A DNA stretch of 64,000 nt. Origin: Dehalococcoidia bacterium (GTDB taxonomy: Bacteria; Chloroflexota; Dehalococcoidia; Tepidiformales; Tepidiformaceae). The DNA lies in the NCBI GenBank assembly GCA_020432045.1, contig JAGQHB010000103.1:16190-80189 (forward strand), given 5' to 3'. The notes beneath the pieces were generated by a model. The model was not told the origin of the DNA. It did not search any database and saw only the letters and a list, made by a program, of their open reading frames with translations. This document shows positions 7,945 to 16,604 of the stretch, piece after piece (positions within the stretch are counted from its first letter, which is position 1; each line of letters opens with the position of its first letter). Both the position numbers and the translations under genes were made by a program.

Positions 7945-8882
7945 AGCCCGATCCTGGAGGCGAGCAGGTCCTTGTCCTCGTGGTACTTGGCATCTTCGAT
8001 CGCTTCTTCAATTGCGTCCGCCACTGGGCCTTCTTCGTCAGCATCGATCCTCTGCAGCACCTCGACCGCTTCCTCACCGCCGATGGCGCCGAGGGCCGAA
8101 ATTGCCGCGATGACGACCTCGTCGTCTTCGTCGGCGAGCAGGTCCTTCAGCTGTTCGATTCCCGCTTCCGAGCCGATGAGTCCGATCGCATTGGCGGTCT
8201 GGAAGCGCATTTCCGGGTCCTCAGATGTGGCAGTCTCCTCCAGGAATTCGAGCCAGCGCTCATTGGCAGAAGCGCCCATTGCCCGAACGGCAGCGAGCCG
8301 GATGCGGGAGTCAGCCTCGTAGTAGGCATCGGTAATTGCAATGTCGACCCATGGGAGGCTGCGTGGGCCGAGCGATTCCAGTGCACGGGCGCGGACATCG
8401 ACGGACTCTTCGCGCGCTTCCCATACTTCCTTGAGTTGGGAGACAAGCAGGTCGCCCGCTTCGGTGTCGAACCGGCCGAGCTCGCGATCGAGGACAAAGC
8501 CTGCAAGTGCTTCCGCGACTGCGGCACGCACGCCTTCGTCGGGGTCAGAGCGAAGCATCTGGGCGTACAACCGTGCGAGCGCCGTCGAGCGGTTCTCCCA
8601 GCCGGCGAGGACGGCCATTCGCCGGACGTCAGCGTCTTCGTCTGAGATTGCGACGCGGACAAGGCCGCTGAAATCGAGGTCGACGTTGTCTTCGGCAAGT
8701 TCGAGGCTCCGTTCGAGTACGGACCGGCGCATCTCAACGGGAAGGGATGGCCAGCGTGCGCGGAGGACGGCGCCTTCGGCCCGGCCGAGGTCGGACAACA
8801 CCGTGAGTTGGACCGCGCCCGGTCGCTCGCCGGTCGCGAGCCGTTCGAGCAGCGTTTCGAGGCTAGTAATGGAGGGCGGCAT
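7941..8882 (-). CDS. HEAT-repeat protein
   Basis: 313 aa, acidic and all-helical in appearance, built from repeats of about 30-37 residues. Examples are VRRMAVLAGWENRSTALARLY, VRAAVAEALAGFV, IRLAAVRAMGASAN, MRFQTANAIGLIGSEAGIEQL and VVIAAISALGAIGGEEAVEVL. This pattern is that of HEAT/PBS-lyase repeats, which form protein-binding scaffolds. No enzymatic motif is present. It is the first gene of the HEAT-Nudix-GNAT operon and starts six bases after an extended -10 element with no Shine-Dalgarno, so its mRNA may be leaderless. The partner is unknown. Confidence 0.85.
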   Translation of the reverse strand: MPPSITSLETLLERLATGERPGAVQLTVLSDLGRAEGAVLRARWPSLPVEMRRSVLERSLELAEDNVDLDFSGLVRVAISDEDADVRRMAVLAGWENRSTALARLYAQMLRSDPDEGVRAAVAEALAGFVLDRELGRFDTEAGDLLVSQLKEVWEAREESVDVRARALESLGPRSLPWVDIAITDAYYEADSRIRLAAVRAMGASANERWLEFLEETATSEDPEMRFQTANAIGLIGSEAGIEQLKDLLADEDDEVVIAAISALGAIGGEEAVEVLQRIDADEEGPVADAIEEAIEDAKYHEDKDLLASRIGL

Positions 8883-8888
8883 GAATCG

Positions 8889-8897
8889 AGTGTAGCA
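8889..8897 (-). promoter_or_regulatory. Extended -10 promoter of the HEAT-Nudix-GNAT operon
   Basis: On the minus strand TGC-TACACT forms an extended -10 whose hexamer (8889-8894) ends six bases before the ATG at 8882. This supports the chosen start and suggests a leaderless transcript. Prediction from sequence only. Confidence 0.45.
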
Positions 8898-8924
8898 TGC
8901 GAGGTTCGGCTTTTGCTGTTGTAC

Positions 8925-9551
8925 TTAGCCTGTCGCGGGCCTGCTGCCACCCTTGCCAATCTTCGGCTCGGTGTGGGCAATAAGGCGGCGCATGTTCGGG
9001 ATGTGCATGTATTCGATAAGTGCGACGGCCACGAGTACGTAGCCGACGTAGGGCCATGGCTGCCATCCGGCGATGGCGCCGGCAAGGACGATTAGTGCAG
9101 CGATTGGCGCGACCGTGATGGACATGAGGGACACGTAGCGCGTCGAAACGAGCACAAGCGCCGCGAGTATGGGGAATATCACGGCAACGACAGGTGTAAG
9201 CCCGAGGATGCCGCCGAACGCTGTTGCGACACCGCGGCCGCCACGAAACCCGGCGAAGACGGGCCAGATATGCCCCGCGATCGCAGCGGCAGCCCCTGCC
9301 GCTGCCACGCCAGCATCGTCCCAGAGGAAGCGCCCGAGCAGCGCCGGCACCGCGCCCTTGGAGATGTCTCCGACGATAACCAGTGCGGCGGGCAACTTGC
9401 CGGCTGTACGGAGCACGTTCGTAGCACCCGTCTTACCGCTTCCGCTCTTCCGAATGTCCTGGCGCAGCCAGAGGTACCCGACCACCAGGCCGAATGGGAC
9501 GGACCCAAGGAGGTATCCCGTCGCTATGTTCGCCAGGTACTCGAACGTCAC
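8925..9551 (-). CDS. plsY: Acyl-phosphate glycerol-3-phosphate acyltransferase PlsY
   Basis: 208-aa integral membrane enzyme that makes lysophosphatidate from acyl-phosphate and glycerol-3-phosphate, the first step of membrane phospholipid synthesis. The three family motifs are present: GSVPFG with the preceding helix, SGSGKTGATNVLRTAG (motif 1), and GHIWPVFAGFRGGRGVAT (motif 2). About five to six membrane segments are visible. The GTG start overlaps the der stop (GTGA), so it closes the argF-cdaA-ybbR-der-plsY operon. A basic tail (PKIGKGGSRPATG) ends the protein. Confidence 0.95.
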   Translation of the reverse strand: MTFEYLANIATGYLLGSVPFGLVVGYLWLRQDIRKSGSGKTGATNVLRTAGKLPAALVIVGDISKGAVPALLGRFLWDDAGVAAAGAAAAIAGHIWPVFAGFRGGRGVATAFGGILGLTPVVAVIFPILAALVLVSTRYVSLMSITVAPIAALIVLAGAIAGWQPWPYVGYVLVAVALIEYMHIPNMRRLIAHTEPKIGKGGSRPATG

Positions 9552-10894
9552 TTGCGACGTTCCTCTTCTTCGCGGCCACGAAAGATGATTTTGATGGCGG
9601 TGCCTTCGAAGTCGGCTGCCTGGCGGATTTCGCGTTCGAGATAGCGGCGGTAACTGAAGTGGAGGAGGTCCGGGTCGTTCACAAAGAGGACGAAGACCGG
9701 AGGGTCGACATCCGCTTGCGTCGCGTAGAACAGCTTGAAACGCCGGCTGTGGACGACCGGAGGGACGTGGTCGCGCAGCGCCTTCGTGAGCACGGCATTG
9801 AGTTCCGGCGTGCCGAGGCGCCGGCGACGTGCTTCCCTCGCCATGACACAGAGCTCAAGCAGTTGGTCCAGGCCCTTGCCCTCAAGCGCGGAGATGAACG
9901 CGTACATAGCCCAGGGGACGAACTTGGCGCGTCCCTGGAGCTGGCGCTCTGCCCATTCCCGCTGGGCTTCCGGGTCTTCCCAGAGGTCTGTCTTGTTCAC
10001 GGCAATGATAAGGGCGGTTGAGGCATCCATCGCGAATCCGGCGATGTGCGTGTCCTGTGCAGTAAGGCCCTCGGTACCATCGACCACGAGGACCGCGACG
10101 TCACAGCGATCGACAGCCGTACTCGCACGCATGACTGAGTGGCGTTCGACGCCGGTGCCGAGCTTACCCGGCCGCCGTATGCCGGCAGTATCGATCAGCA
10201 AGAACCGGCCATGCTCCGTATCGAGTTCGGTATCGATCGCGTCCCGGGTGGTGCCGGCAACCTCGCTGACGATCATCCGGTCCTCGCCTGTCAGTGCGTT
10301 TACCAGCATCGATTTGCCGACATTGGGGCGGCCGATAATCGCAACGCGGATTCGGTCTTCTTCCACCGGTGGAGGCGCTGCCGGAAGCATCGCCACGACA
10401 TCGTCGAGCAGCACGCCAACGTTTACGTTATGGAGAGCACTGATTGCGAGGGGCTCGCCGAAGCCAAGGCCAGTGGTCTCGGCAAGCGCCTGCAATTCAC
10501 GGGCGTCGTTGTCCGCCTTGTTGGCGACGAAGATGACGGGCTTCCGGCACTTTCGCACCTCATCTGCGATGTCGTAGTCGCTCGACGTCAGGCCGTCCCG
10601 CGCATCGACCAATAGGACGACAACCGTGGCGGTACGCATGGCCGTGCGGATTTGCTCGAGGATAAGCGGGCCAAAGACGTTCTCGGAAACGGTCTCAAAA
10701 CCACCTGTATCTACGAGCCGAAACCGCGTGTCCAGCCATTCGACATCGGCCTCCAGGCGATCACGGGTCGTCCCCGGTTCGTCCTCGACGATAGCCTGGC
10801 GGTGACCGACGACGCGGTTGAAGAGCGACGACTTGCCGACATTCGGACGTCCGACAATGACAACCCGAGGAAGGGAGGCGCTGGATGCGCTCAA
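9548..10894 (-). CDS. der: Double-domain ribosome-assembly GTPase Der (EngA)
   Basis: 448 aa from the TTG at 10894, whose TTGA overlaps the ybbR stop. The open frame extends further upstream but only through ybbR in another frame. Two tandem G domains are clear: GRPNVGKSS (G1), VDTGG (G3) and VANKAD (G4) in the first, and GRPNVGKSM, IDTAG and VNKTDL in the second. A C-terminal KH-like domain (VPPVVHSRRFKLFYATQ, then PPVFVLFVNDP and YRRYLEREIR) follows. Der is needed for 50S ribosome maturation. A basic terminus (GREEEERRK) is usual. Confidence 0.95.
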   Translation of the reverse strand: MSASSASLPRVVIVGRPNVGKSSLFNRVVGHRQAIVEDEPGTTRDRLEADVEWLDTRFRLVDTGGFETVSENVFGPLILEQIRTAMRTATVVVLLVDARDGLTSSDYDIADEVRKCRKPVIFVANKADNDARELQALAETTGLGFGEPLAISALHNVNVGVLLDDVVAMLPAAPPPVEEDRIRVAIIGRPNVGKSMLVNALTGEDRMIVSEVAGTTRDAIDTELDTEHGRFLLIDTAGIRRPGKLGTGVERHSVMRASTAVDRCDVAVLVVDGTEGLTAQDTHIAGFAMDASTALIIAVNKTDLWEDPEAQREWAERQLQGRAKFVPWAMYAFISALEGKGLDQLLELCVMAREARRRRLGTPELNAVLTKALRDHVPPVVHSRRFKLFYATQADVDPPVFVLFVNDPDLLHFSYRRYLEREIRQAADFEGTAIKIIFRGREEEERRK

Positions 10895-12210
10895 GGAGTT
10901 CCCACCGGTATCAGAGTGATTGTAACCGGGTCGACTCCCTCGAGGGTAATGCCTCCCGGTAGTGCCACATCTGCAGTGTACGTGGCCGTCCCCGCTGTGG
11001 CTCCATTGAGTGAGATCGAAGCCTTTATGTCCGACGTGGAGAGTGAGGCCATCGACGCGAGAGCCCCCGCTACCCGTACCTGTACCTGCAGTCGTGAGGC
11101 CTGGACAATAAGGCCTGCCGGCAGGCCGGTCAGCTGGACGCTGACGAAATACGTGGCGGACTCGCAGGGCGACGCGGGCGATGTGCCGCACTTGATGGGC
11201 GCGATCTCCACCCGGACCACGGCCGTTTGGCGTTCGATCGACACGTTGGGCGGCGGTTGGATCGTGATCGTCTTGGTCACATTTCCCTTGGCGCCCGAGA
11301 CATCGATAGGCTCAAGGGCAAGCGGACCCTGCAGGCCCTCGATCACTGCCGTCGGCCCTGTCACCTCGACAGCTGAGGGCTCAACTGAGATGTTCGTGAC
11401 CACGTAACCCTTCTCCGGTTGTCCCGTGACCCGGGGCTGCAGACCGACGGCGGAGGGCGTGAAGATCTCTTCTATCGAGAACGTCGCACTCGCCCGCGAC
11501 TCGGAGAGCATCACCTGGAGGACGTTTCCATCCGTTGAGCGGACAACCAGTGCACCGCTTGACGTGAACGACCGGGTCTTTGCAGTTGCAAGGCTGACTT
11601 CCAACTCGACCCGGTCCACGCGGTTGATGAGGTCGGCGCTCCCCTGGACGGTGACGAGCGGAGGGTCGATCGACGGTGGGACATCGTGGCCATCAACCTG
11701 CTTCACCCGGAAGCCGGCAGGCGGACCCTCCAGGATCCGCACTTTGACTTCGACGTCGCGCTTGAGCGACGCCGTGAGGGGGACATCGATGGATGATGGA
11801 ATTACCTCGAGGACATCTACATCACTACGCCGTGAGACCACCTTGACGGGCACGCGTGCAAGGCCGGCGGCCGGATCGACGCGGGAGAGGTCGACCTCGG
11901 CGCGGAAGTCCGATCGCCGCAGCGAGTCAAGGTCCCCTTCTCGTGCCTCCACGCGTACGAGCACAGTCTGCAGTGACTCGACGATGTAGCCCTCGGGGAG
12001 ATTTACCGCCTCGACTTCAATGCCGCCTTCGGCCGGGGCACGCCCTTCGACACGGGGGTTGTCTACGTCCTGGATGATTGTCCAGAGCGCGAGGGCTGTA
12101 ATCAGGCTTAGCACAGCCGACATCCAGTGCCGCCGCACATCCATGCCGGTCGATCGGGCGAGAACCGAGGCGACCTGCCAGGCATTTCGCGCTCGTTCCT
12201 CCAGCCTCAT
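10891..12210 (-). CDS. YbbR-domain protein (CdaA regulator, CdaR-like)
   Basis: 439 aa. It starts at an ATG overlapping the cdaA stop (ATGA). A cytoplasmic amphipathic N-terminus is followed by one membrane helix (WMSAVLSLITALALWTII near residues 28-45) and then a long extracytoplasmic region of several YbbR repeats. These beta-rich repeats have recurring segments such as LPEGYIVESLQTVLVRVEA, GPPAGFRVKQVDG with PPLVTVQGSADLI, and KGYVVTNISVEPSAVEVTGP. In firmicutes CdaR binds and modulates the membrane diadenylate cyclase CdaA, and the same gene pair is found here. The usual partner glmM is not adjacent. Confidence 0.9.
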   Translation of the reverse strand: MRLEERARNAWQVASVLARSTGMDVRRHWMSAVLSLITALALWTIIQDVDNPRVEGRAPAEGGIEVEAVNLPEGYIVESLQTVLVRVEAREGDLDSLRRSDFRAEVDLSRVDPAAGLARVPVKVVSRRSDVDVLEVIPSSIDVPLTASLKRDVEVKVRILEGPPAGFRVKQVDGHDVPPSIDPPLVTVQGSADLINRVDRVELEVSLATAKTRSFTSSGALVVRSTDGNVLQVMLSESRASATFSIEEIFTPSAVGLQPRVTGQPEKGYVVTNISVEPSAVEVTGPTAVIEGLQGPLALEPIDVSGAKGNVTKTITIQPPPNVSIERQTAVVRVEIAPIKCGTSPASPCESATYFVSVQLTGLPAGLIVQASRLQVQVRVAGALASMASLSTSDIKASISLNGATAGTATYTADVALPGGITLEGVDPVTITLIPVGTP

Positions 12211-13013
12211 GTCGCACCGCCGGAGACCACATCGAAGCGGGCAGGGTCGAGCAGGGATTCGAGTGTGGACCGCAGGCGCCGTCCGTCGGGCATCCGAATC
12301 AGGCGTCCAGAGAACGCGATCCGGATGTCTCCCGTCTCCTCTGAAACGACGACGGCGCATGCATCGGTGGTTTCTGTGACGCCGACGGCTGCGCGGTGAC
12401 GCGTCCCGAGCTGTCCCTGGCCGGCAGCCAACGTATCGGCCAGAGGGAGCACGCACCCGGCGGCGACGACCCGTTCATCGCGGATCACGACGGCCATGTC
12501 GTGGAGCGGTGAATTGGGAAAGAAGATCCCGGTCAACAATTCGGGCGAGACGATGGCATCGACCCCGACTCCGGTCTCGATAACGTCCTGGAGGCCGGTG
12601 CCACGTTCAAATACGATTATCGCACCGTGGCGTGCCTTGGCCATGCGCTCAGCCGCCTCCACGACGGCCTCAATGAGGGCGCCCCGCGCGGTTTCGCTGA
12701 GCGCATGAAACCCGGTGCGCCCAAGCCTATCGAGCGTCCGGCGAATTTCCGGTTGAAAGAGAATGGCACCGCCGATAATGAGGCCGGAGAGCGAGTGCCG
12801 GACGATGAAGTTGATTGCCGTGAGGTCGAATGTCCTTCCGAGGATGACGGCGCCGAGGAGGACCGCCAGCGCACCGCGTGCCTGGGTCATCGCCCGGGAG
12901 CCAGCGATCAGCCGAAGCGTCGCGTAGAGGAGCGCACCAAGGATCAGTACGTCGACCAGCGCCGAGGCGTCGAATCCCGCGAGTATCTCCCTCAGGCGTT
13001 GCAGGTCGGGCAT
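12207..13013 (-). CDS. cdaA: Membrane diadenylate cyclase CdaA
   Basis: 268 aa. Three N-terminal membrane helices (about residues 18-85) precede a DAC domain that condenses two ATP into cyclic di-AMP, a messenger for potassium and osmotic balance and wall homeostasis. The RHR motif is intact (GTRHRAA, R205-H206-R207). The usual DGA motif reads D172-M173-A174 in NSPLHDMAV, so the glycine is replaced by Met. The Asp that binds metal is kept. It lies upstream of a YbbR protein, as in the cdaA-cdaR pair. No DisA or phosphodiesterase is visible in this window. Confidence 0.93.
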   Translation of the reverse strand: MPDLQRLREILAGFDASALVDVLILGALLYATLRLIAGSRAMTQARGALAVLLGAVILGRTFDLTAINFIVRHSLSGLIIGGAILFQPEIRRTLDRLGRTGFHALSETARGALIEAVVEAAERMAKARHGAIIVFERGTGLQDVIETGVGVDAIVSPELLTGIFFPNSPLHDMAVVIRDERVVAAGCVLPLADTLAAGQGQLGTRHRAAVGVTETTDACAVVVSEETGDIRIAFSGRLIRMPDGRRLRSTLESLLDPARFDVVSGGAT

Positions 13014-13075
13014 AAAATCTCCAGGGCAGGCCCATGAACCTCCCGGATGATACGGGAAAGGTCGTCACTATCGAG

Positions 13076-14011
13076 TTAGCGCCTGACCTCATGGTCCACG
13101 CCAAGAAGTTTGCATATCGCGGCAGCCTGGGCCCACGTCCGATTTTCGGCCTGGTCGAAGATAATCGAGCCTTCGCCTTCGAACGCCTCGTCGGTGATCT
13201 CTTCGCCGCGATGGGCAGGAAGGTCGTGCATGACGAGCACGCCAGTGCCCGCGATTTTCCGCAACTGAGCGTTGACCTGGAAGCCCGCAAAATCCATCCG
13301 CCTGCGCTCAGCTTCACGTTCAAAACCCATCGAAGTCCAGGTATCCGTATAGAGCGCGTCCGCTCCCTCGGCGGCCAATTCCGGGTCCGTGAGCGTCGCG
13401 AAGGAGCCGCCCGCCTCAGCCGCGCGGATCGATGCTTCGGTCGCTGCCCATTCCGGGAGCTGATAGCCCCGTGGTGTCGCGATTCGGACGTGCATGCCGA
13501 GTGAGACAGCAGTGAGCGCGAGGCTGGTCGCGACGTTGTTGCCGTCGCCGATGAATGCGAGCGTGTGCCCGGACACATCCTCGAGATGTTCAGTGAGCGT
13601 CACGAGATCGGCCAACGCCTGGCAGGGGTGCTCTTCATTCGTGAGGGCGTTGATAACCGGGATGGTGGAATAGCTCGCATACTCGTCGACAATTGCCTGG
13701 CCAAAGGTGCGGATAGCGACGATGTCGACGTACCGGCCGAGGACGCGGGCCACGTCCTTAATCGGCTCCCTCTCGCCAAGGACACCCTCCTGAGGCGTCA
13801 GGTAGACGCTGTCGCCGCCAAGGTGGCGCATCCCGACCTGGAAGCTCACCCGGGTGCGAAGCGAAGGCTTTTCGAAGAGCAGCGCGAGTTGCCGGCCATC
13901 AAGGACTCGCTGACGGGTCCGTTTGAGGACGAGGGCCAATTTGACTAGGTCCTGGATCTCGGCAGCCGAAAGGTCGGCGCTTGAGATGAGATGGCGAGGG
14001 GAGTGGGGCAT
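13076..14011 (-). CDS. argF: Ornithine carbamoyltransferase ArgF
   Basis: 311 aa. It transfers the carbamoyl group to ornithine to give citrulline in arginine synthesis. The carbamoyl-phosphate loop reads EKPSLRTRVSF (S50-x-R-T-R) and the NEEHPCQALADL segment is typical (HPCQ 128-131). The ornithine loop has TDTWTSMG. The C-terminal motif that is normally HCLP reads H262-D263-L264-P265, so the Cys is replaced by Asp. Otherwise the sequence is a good OTCase of normal length. A TATACT hexamer ends 7 nt before the ATG with no Shine-Dalgarno. It heads the operon that continues with cdaA 62 bp downstream. Confidence 0.93.
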   Translation of the reverse strand: MPHSPRHLISSADLSAAEIQDLVKLALVLKRTRQRVLDGRQLALLFEKPSLRTRVSFQVGMRHLGGDSVYLTPQEGVLGEREPIKDVARVLGRYVDIVAIRTFGQAIVDEYASYSTIPVINALTNEEHPCQALADLVTLTEHLEDVSGHTLAFIGDGNNVATSLALTAVSLGMHVRIATPRGYQLPEWAATEASIRAAEAGGSFATLTDPELAAEGADALYTDTWTSMGFEREAERRRMDFAGFQVNAQLRKIAGTGVLVMHDLPAHRGEEITDEAFEGEGSIIFDQAENRTWAQAAAICKLLGVDHEVRR

Positions 14012-14018
14012 AGGCGAC

Positions 14019-14024
14019 AGTATA
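14019..14024 (-). promoter_or_regulatory. -10 element of the argF operon
   Basis: TATACT on the minus strand ends seven bases before the argF ATG, and no Shine-Dalgarno is present. This fits a leaderless or nearly leaderless transcript. No convincing -35 was found. Confidence 0.4.
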
Positions 14025-14149
14025 CGGATGTCTTCGTGAAACGCCGGAAGGAGCCCAGGAGGGGGTGATTGTCGCCTAAGCCGTGGTGTGCGAGGGTAGT
14101 CGAGGTATCCCTCACCGGCACTGGACGGACATTCCGTAACGTGTCTCTC

Positions 14150-14180
14150 TTGCTGAGTGGGTTTAGGCGCGTGATATACT
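14150..14180 (+). promoter_or_regulatory. Promoter of the tRNA-Lys/tRNA-Leu unit
   Basis: An extended -10, TGA-TATACT (14172-14180), follows a TTGCTG -35-like hexamer at 14150-14155 with a 19-bp spacer. Transcription would start near 14187, about 15 bases before tRNA-Lys. The 11-mer GTGATATACTC recurs at the prfA promoter. Confidence 0.55.
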
Positions 14181-14201
14181 CCCGCGCGTCTCGTTTTCGG
14201 G

Positions 14202-14277
14202 GGGCCGCTAGCTCAACTGGTAGAGCAGCTGACTCTTAATCAGCCGGTTGGAGGTTCGAGTCCTCCGCGGCTCACCA
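14202..14277 (+). tRNA. tRNA-Lys (anticodon CTT)
   Basis: 76 nt with CCA encoded. The acceptor GGGCCGC pairs with GCGGCTC (one G-U pair), followed by discriminator A. The D arm contains GCTC...GAGC. The anticodon stem GCTGA/TCAGC encloses the loop CTCTTAA, giving anticodon CTT. The T arm is GGAGG-TTCGAGT-CCTCC. All expected invariant bases are present. Confidence 0.97.
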
Positions 14278-14290
14278 GCCCCCGTTCCGT

Positions 14291-14313
14291 GGGTGCGCGT
14301 GTCACGCGCACCC
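14291..14313 (+). repeat. Hairpin between the two tRNA genes
   Basis: GGGTGCGCGTG and CACGCGCACCC form an 11-bp perfect inverted repeat around a single T, so in RNA the stem would be about 9-10 bp. No T-run follows, so it is more likely a processing or spacer structure than a terminator. Confidence 0.6.
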
Positions 14314-14322
14314 AGCACTTGT

Positions 14323-14404
14323 GGGGAAGTGTCGGAACTGGCAGACGAGCATGACTTAGGATCATGTGCCGAAAGGCGTAGGAGTTCGAGTCTCCTCTTC
14401 CCCA
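14323..14404 (+). tRNA. tRNA-Leu (anticodon TAG)
   Basis: 82 nt class II tRNA without encoded CCA (CGA follows the discriminator A). The acceptor GGGGAAG pairs with CTTCCCC. The anticodon stem CATGA/TCATG encloses loop CTTAGGA, giving TAG. A variable arm (TGCCGAAAGGCG) and the T arm GGAG-TTCGAGT-CTCC are present. It probably shares the tRNA-Lys promoter. Confidence 0.95.
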
Positions 14405-14486
14405 CGAAAAGAGAACCCACGGGTGACCGTGGCAGCGCGCGAGGCCGCCAGCCCGGGAAACCCGGAGCCTGGAGGAAGGAGAAGGG

Positions 14487-15488
14487 ATGCCGCTCATTGA
14501 GGTGAAAGACCTCCGAACGTACTTCTATACGCAGGAGGGGGTCGTCAAAGCGGTCGACGGCACTTCGTATGTGGTGGAAGAAGGCGAAACACTCGGCCTG
14601 GTCGGTGAGTCCGGCTGTGGCAAGAGCGTTTCTGCACTTTCCATCCTCCGCCTGATCCCCCAGCCGCCAGGAAAGATCGTCTCCGGTGAGATCATCTTCC
14701 AGGGCCGTGACATTCTGAAGCTCGATGAAGACGAGATTCGGAAGATCCGTGGCAACGAGATCGGGATGGTCTTCCAGGAGCCGATGACATCGCTCAACCC
14801 CGTGTTGACGATCGGCCGCCAGATGACCGAGGCGCTCGAACTGCATATGGATCTCCATGGCAAGTCGGCGAACGACCGGGCCACGGAATTGCTGGAGATG
14901 GTCGGCATCCCCGAGGCGCGGGCGCGCCTCGATGACTATCCGCACCAGTTCTCAGGTGGTATGCGCCAGCGCGTCATGATTGCCATGGCGATGAGCTGTA
15001 ACCCGAAGCTTCTCCTGGCGGACGAGCCGACGACGGCGCTCGATGTCACGATCCAGGCACAGATTCTGGAAGTGATGAACCGGCTCAGCCGCGAATTCGG
15101 GACAGCCGTGATCATCATTACCCACAACCTCGGCGTCGTCGCGCGCTATGCCGACCGGGTAAATGTGATGTACGCCGGGCGTGTTATCGAAACCGCAACA
15201 GCTACCGAGCTGTACGGCAACCCAAAGCATCCTTATACGGTCGGGCTGCTCAACTCTGTTCCCCGGCTCGATGAGACACGGAAGCAGAAGCTTGTCCCGA
15301 TCGACGGTCTGCCACCGGACCTCGCGCACCTCCCACCGGGTTGCCCGTTCTATCCCCGCTGTTCGTGGCGCGTAGACAAATGCAAGGAAGAATACCCCCC
15401 GTGGAAGCTGGTGGCCGATGGCCACTACGCAGCATGCTGGGAATCCGACCGCGTTCGGAGGGAGGTGTCAGTTGGCGCAGCAGGTTGA
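14487..15488 (+). CDS. oppD: Oligopeptide/dipeptide ABC transporter ATPase, OppD/DppD type
   Basis: 333-aa ATP-binding subunit of a peptide-type ABC importer. Walker A is GESGCGKS, the signature is SGGMRQR, Walker B is [12 protein letters not shown], and the switch His follows in [11 protein letters not shown]. The C-terminal oligopeptide extension carries the cysteine cluster CPFYPRCSW...CKEEYP that marks the OppD/DppD family and may bind an Fe-S cluster. A good Shine-Dalgarno (AAGGAGAAGGG) precedes the ATG. It lies 82 bp after tRNA-Leu and overlaps oppF. The permease and binding-protein genes are not in the window. Confidence 0.93.
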   Translation: MPLIEVKDLRTYFYTQEGVVKAVDGTSYVVEEGETLGLVGESGCGKSVSALSILRLIPQPPGKIVSGEIIFQGRDILKLDEDEIRKIRGNEIGMVFQEPMTSLNPVLTIGRQMTEALELHMDLHGKSANDRATELLEMVGIPEARARLDDYPHQFSGGMRQRVMIAMAMSCNPKLLLADEPTTALDVTIQAQILEVMNRLSREFGTAVIIITHNLGVVARYADRVNVMYAGRVIETATATELYGNPKHPYTVGLLNSVPRLDETRKQKLVPIDGLPPDLAHLPPGCPFYPRCSWRVDKCKEEYPPWKLVADGHYAACWESDRVRREVSVGAAG

Positions 15489-16509
15489 CAGCCAGACCAG
15501 AGGGCAGGGCCAGGGCAGCGTAAAGGCGGGCGAAGTCCTGCTAGACGTCGAAGACCTGCAGGTGTTCTTCCCGATCACCGCAGGGCTCCTCGTGCAGCGC
15601 AAAGTCGCTGACGTGAAGGCGGTCGACGGGATCACGTTCAGCGTGAAGCGTGGCGAAACGCTCGGACTCGTTGGCGAATCTGGTTGCGGCAAGAGCACGA
15701 CCGGCAAGTCCATTCTTCAGCTCAACCGCCCGACGGCCGGGAAGGTGCTTTTCGAAGGACAGGACCTGACAAAGCTGAAAGGCGGGAACCTCCGCAAGTT
15801 CCGCCGCCGGATGCAGATGATCTTCCAGGACCCCTACGCGTCGCTGAACCCGCGTATGTCGGTCGGAAGCATCATTAGCGAGCCCCTGACCATCCACAAG
15901 CTGGCAAGTGGCAAGGACAAGAAGGAGCGCGTCCACAACCTGCTCCAGACCGTCGGGCTCAACCCCTACTTCGCGAACCGCTTTCCACACGAATTCTCGG
16001 GCGGCCAGCGTCAGCGCATTGGTATTGCGCGAGCCCTTGCCGTTGAGCCGGACTTCATTGTCTGCGACGAGCCGGTGTCCGCCCTGGACGTTTCGATCCA
16101 GGCACAGATCATCAATCTCCTGCAGGACCTCCAGGGCCAGTTCGGACTGACCTACCTGTTCATTGCCCACGACCTGTCGGTTGTGCGTCACATTAGCGAT
16201 CGCGTGGCCGTCATGTATCTCGGCCACATCATGGAGCTCACGGACCGGGACTCGATCTTCGAGAATCCGCTGCACCCGTACACCAAGGCATTGATGTCGG
16301 CTGTTCCGATTCCCGACCCGAAGATCGAGCGCCAACGCGAGCGCATCATCCTCCTCGGTGACGTGCCTAGCCCCGTGCGCCCGCCGAGCGGCTGCGTATT
16401 CCATACGCGATGCCCTATCGCCATCGACGTCTGCCGCGAACAGCGGCCGGAGTGGCGGAATGTCGGCACCGCCACCAAGGAACACTGGGTCTGGTGCCAC
16501 CGCGTTTAG
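15472..16509 (+). CDS. oppF: Oligopeptide/dipeptide ABC transporter ATPase, OppF/DppF type
   Basis: 345 aa from the TTG at 15472, chosen for the strong GGAGGGAGGTG Shine-Dalgarno six bases before it. The start lies inside the end of oppD (17-bp overlap). Walker [10 protein letters not shown], signature SGGQRQR, Walker [12 protein letters not shown] and the [12 protein letters not shown] switch region are complete. The C-terminal domain has the family cysteine motif [14 protein letters not shown]. It would pair with OppD as an ATPase heterodimer. A 15-bp terminator hairpin follows the stop. Confidence 0.93.
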   Translation: MAQQVDSQTRGQGQGSVKAGEVLLDVEDLQVFFPITAGLLVQRKVADVKAVDGITFSVKRGETLGLVGESGCGKSTTGKSILQLNRPTAGKVLFEGQDLTKLKGGNLRKFRRRMQMIFQDPYASLNPRMSVGSIISEPLTIHKLASGKDKKERVHNLLQTVGLNPYFANRFPHEFSGGQRQRIGIARALAVEPDFIVCDEPVSALDVSIQAQIINLLQDLQGQFGLTYLFIAHDLSVVRHISDRVAVMYLGHIMELTDRDSIFENPLHPYTKALMSAVPIPDPKIERQRERIILLGDVPSPVRPPSGCVFHTRCPIAIDVCREQRPEWRNVGTATKEHWVWCHRV

Positions 16510-16532
16510 CGGCAGCGAACAAGCTGTGTGAA

Positions 16533-16566
16533 AGAAAGGGGCCGGTCTCTTGACCGGCCCCTTTCT
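16533..16566. terminator. Bidirectional intrinsic terminator
   Basis: A perfect 15-bp inverted repeat (AGAAAGGGGCCGGTC and its complement) around the loop TCTT lies between the convergent oppF and kinase genes. The flanks supply AAAGAAA upstream and CTTTCT downstream, so U-rich tracts are formed partly by the stem itself in both directions. Confidence 0.8.
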
Positions 16567-16604
16567 GCGCGTGTGGTGCCTGCCTGCGGTGACGGCTGCC
16601 GACG

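Noticed and set aside
10895..11191. Upstream extension of der
   Set aside because: It runs through ybbR in another frame and has no GTPase sequence; the TTG at 10894 overlapping the ybbR stop gives the normal family start.
15541..16500. A 319-codon minus-strand open frame opposite oppF
   Set aside because: Antisense to an ABC ATPase with all motifs; no independent evidence.
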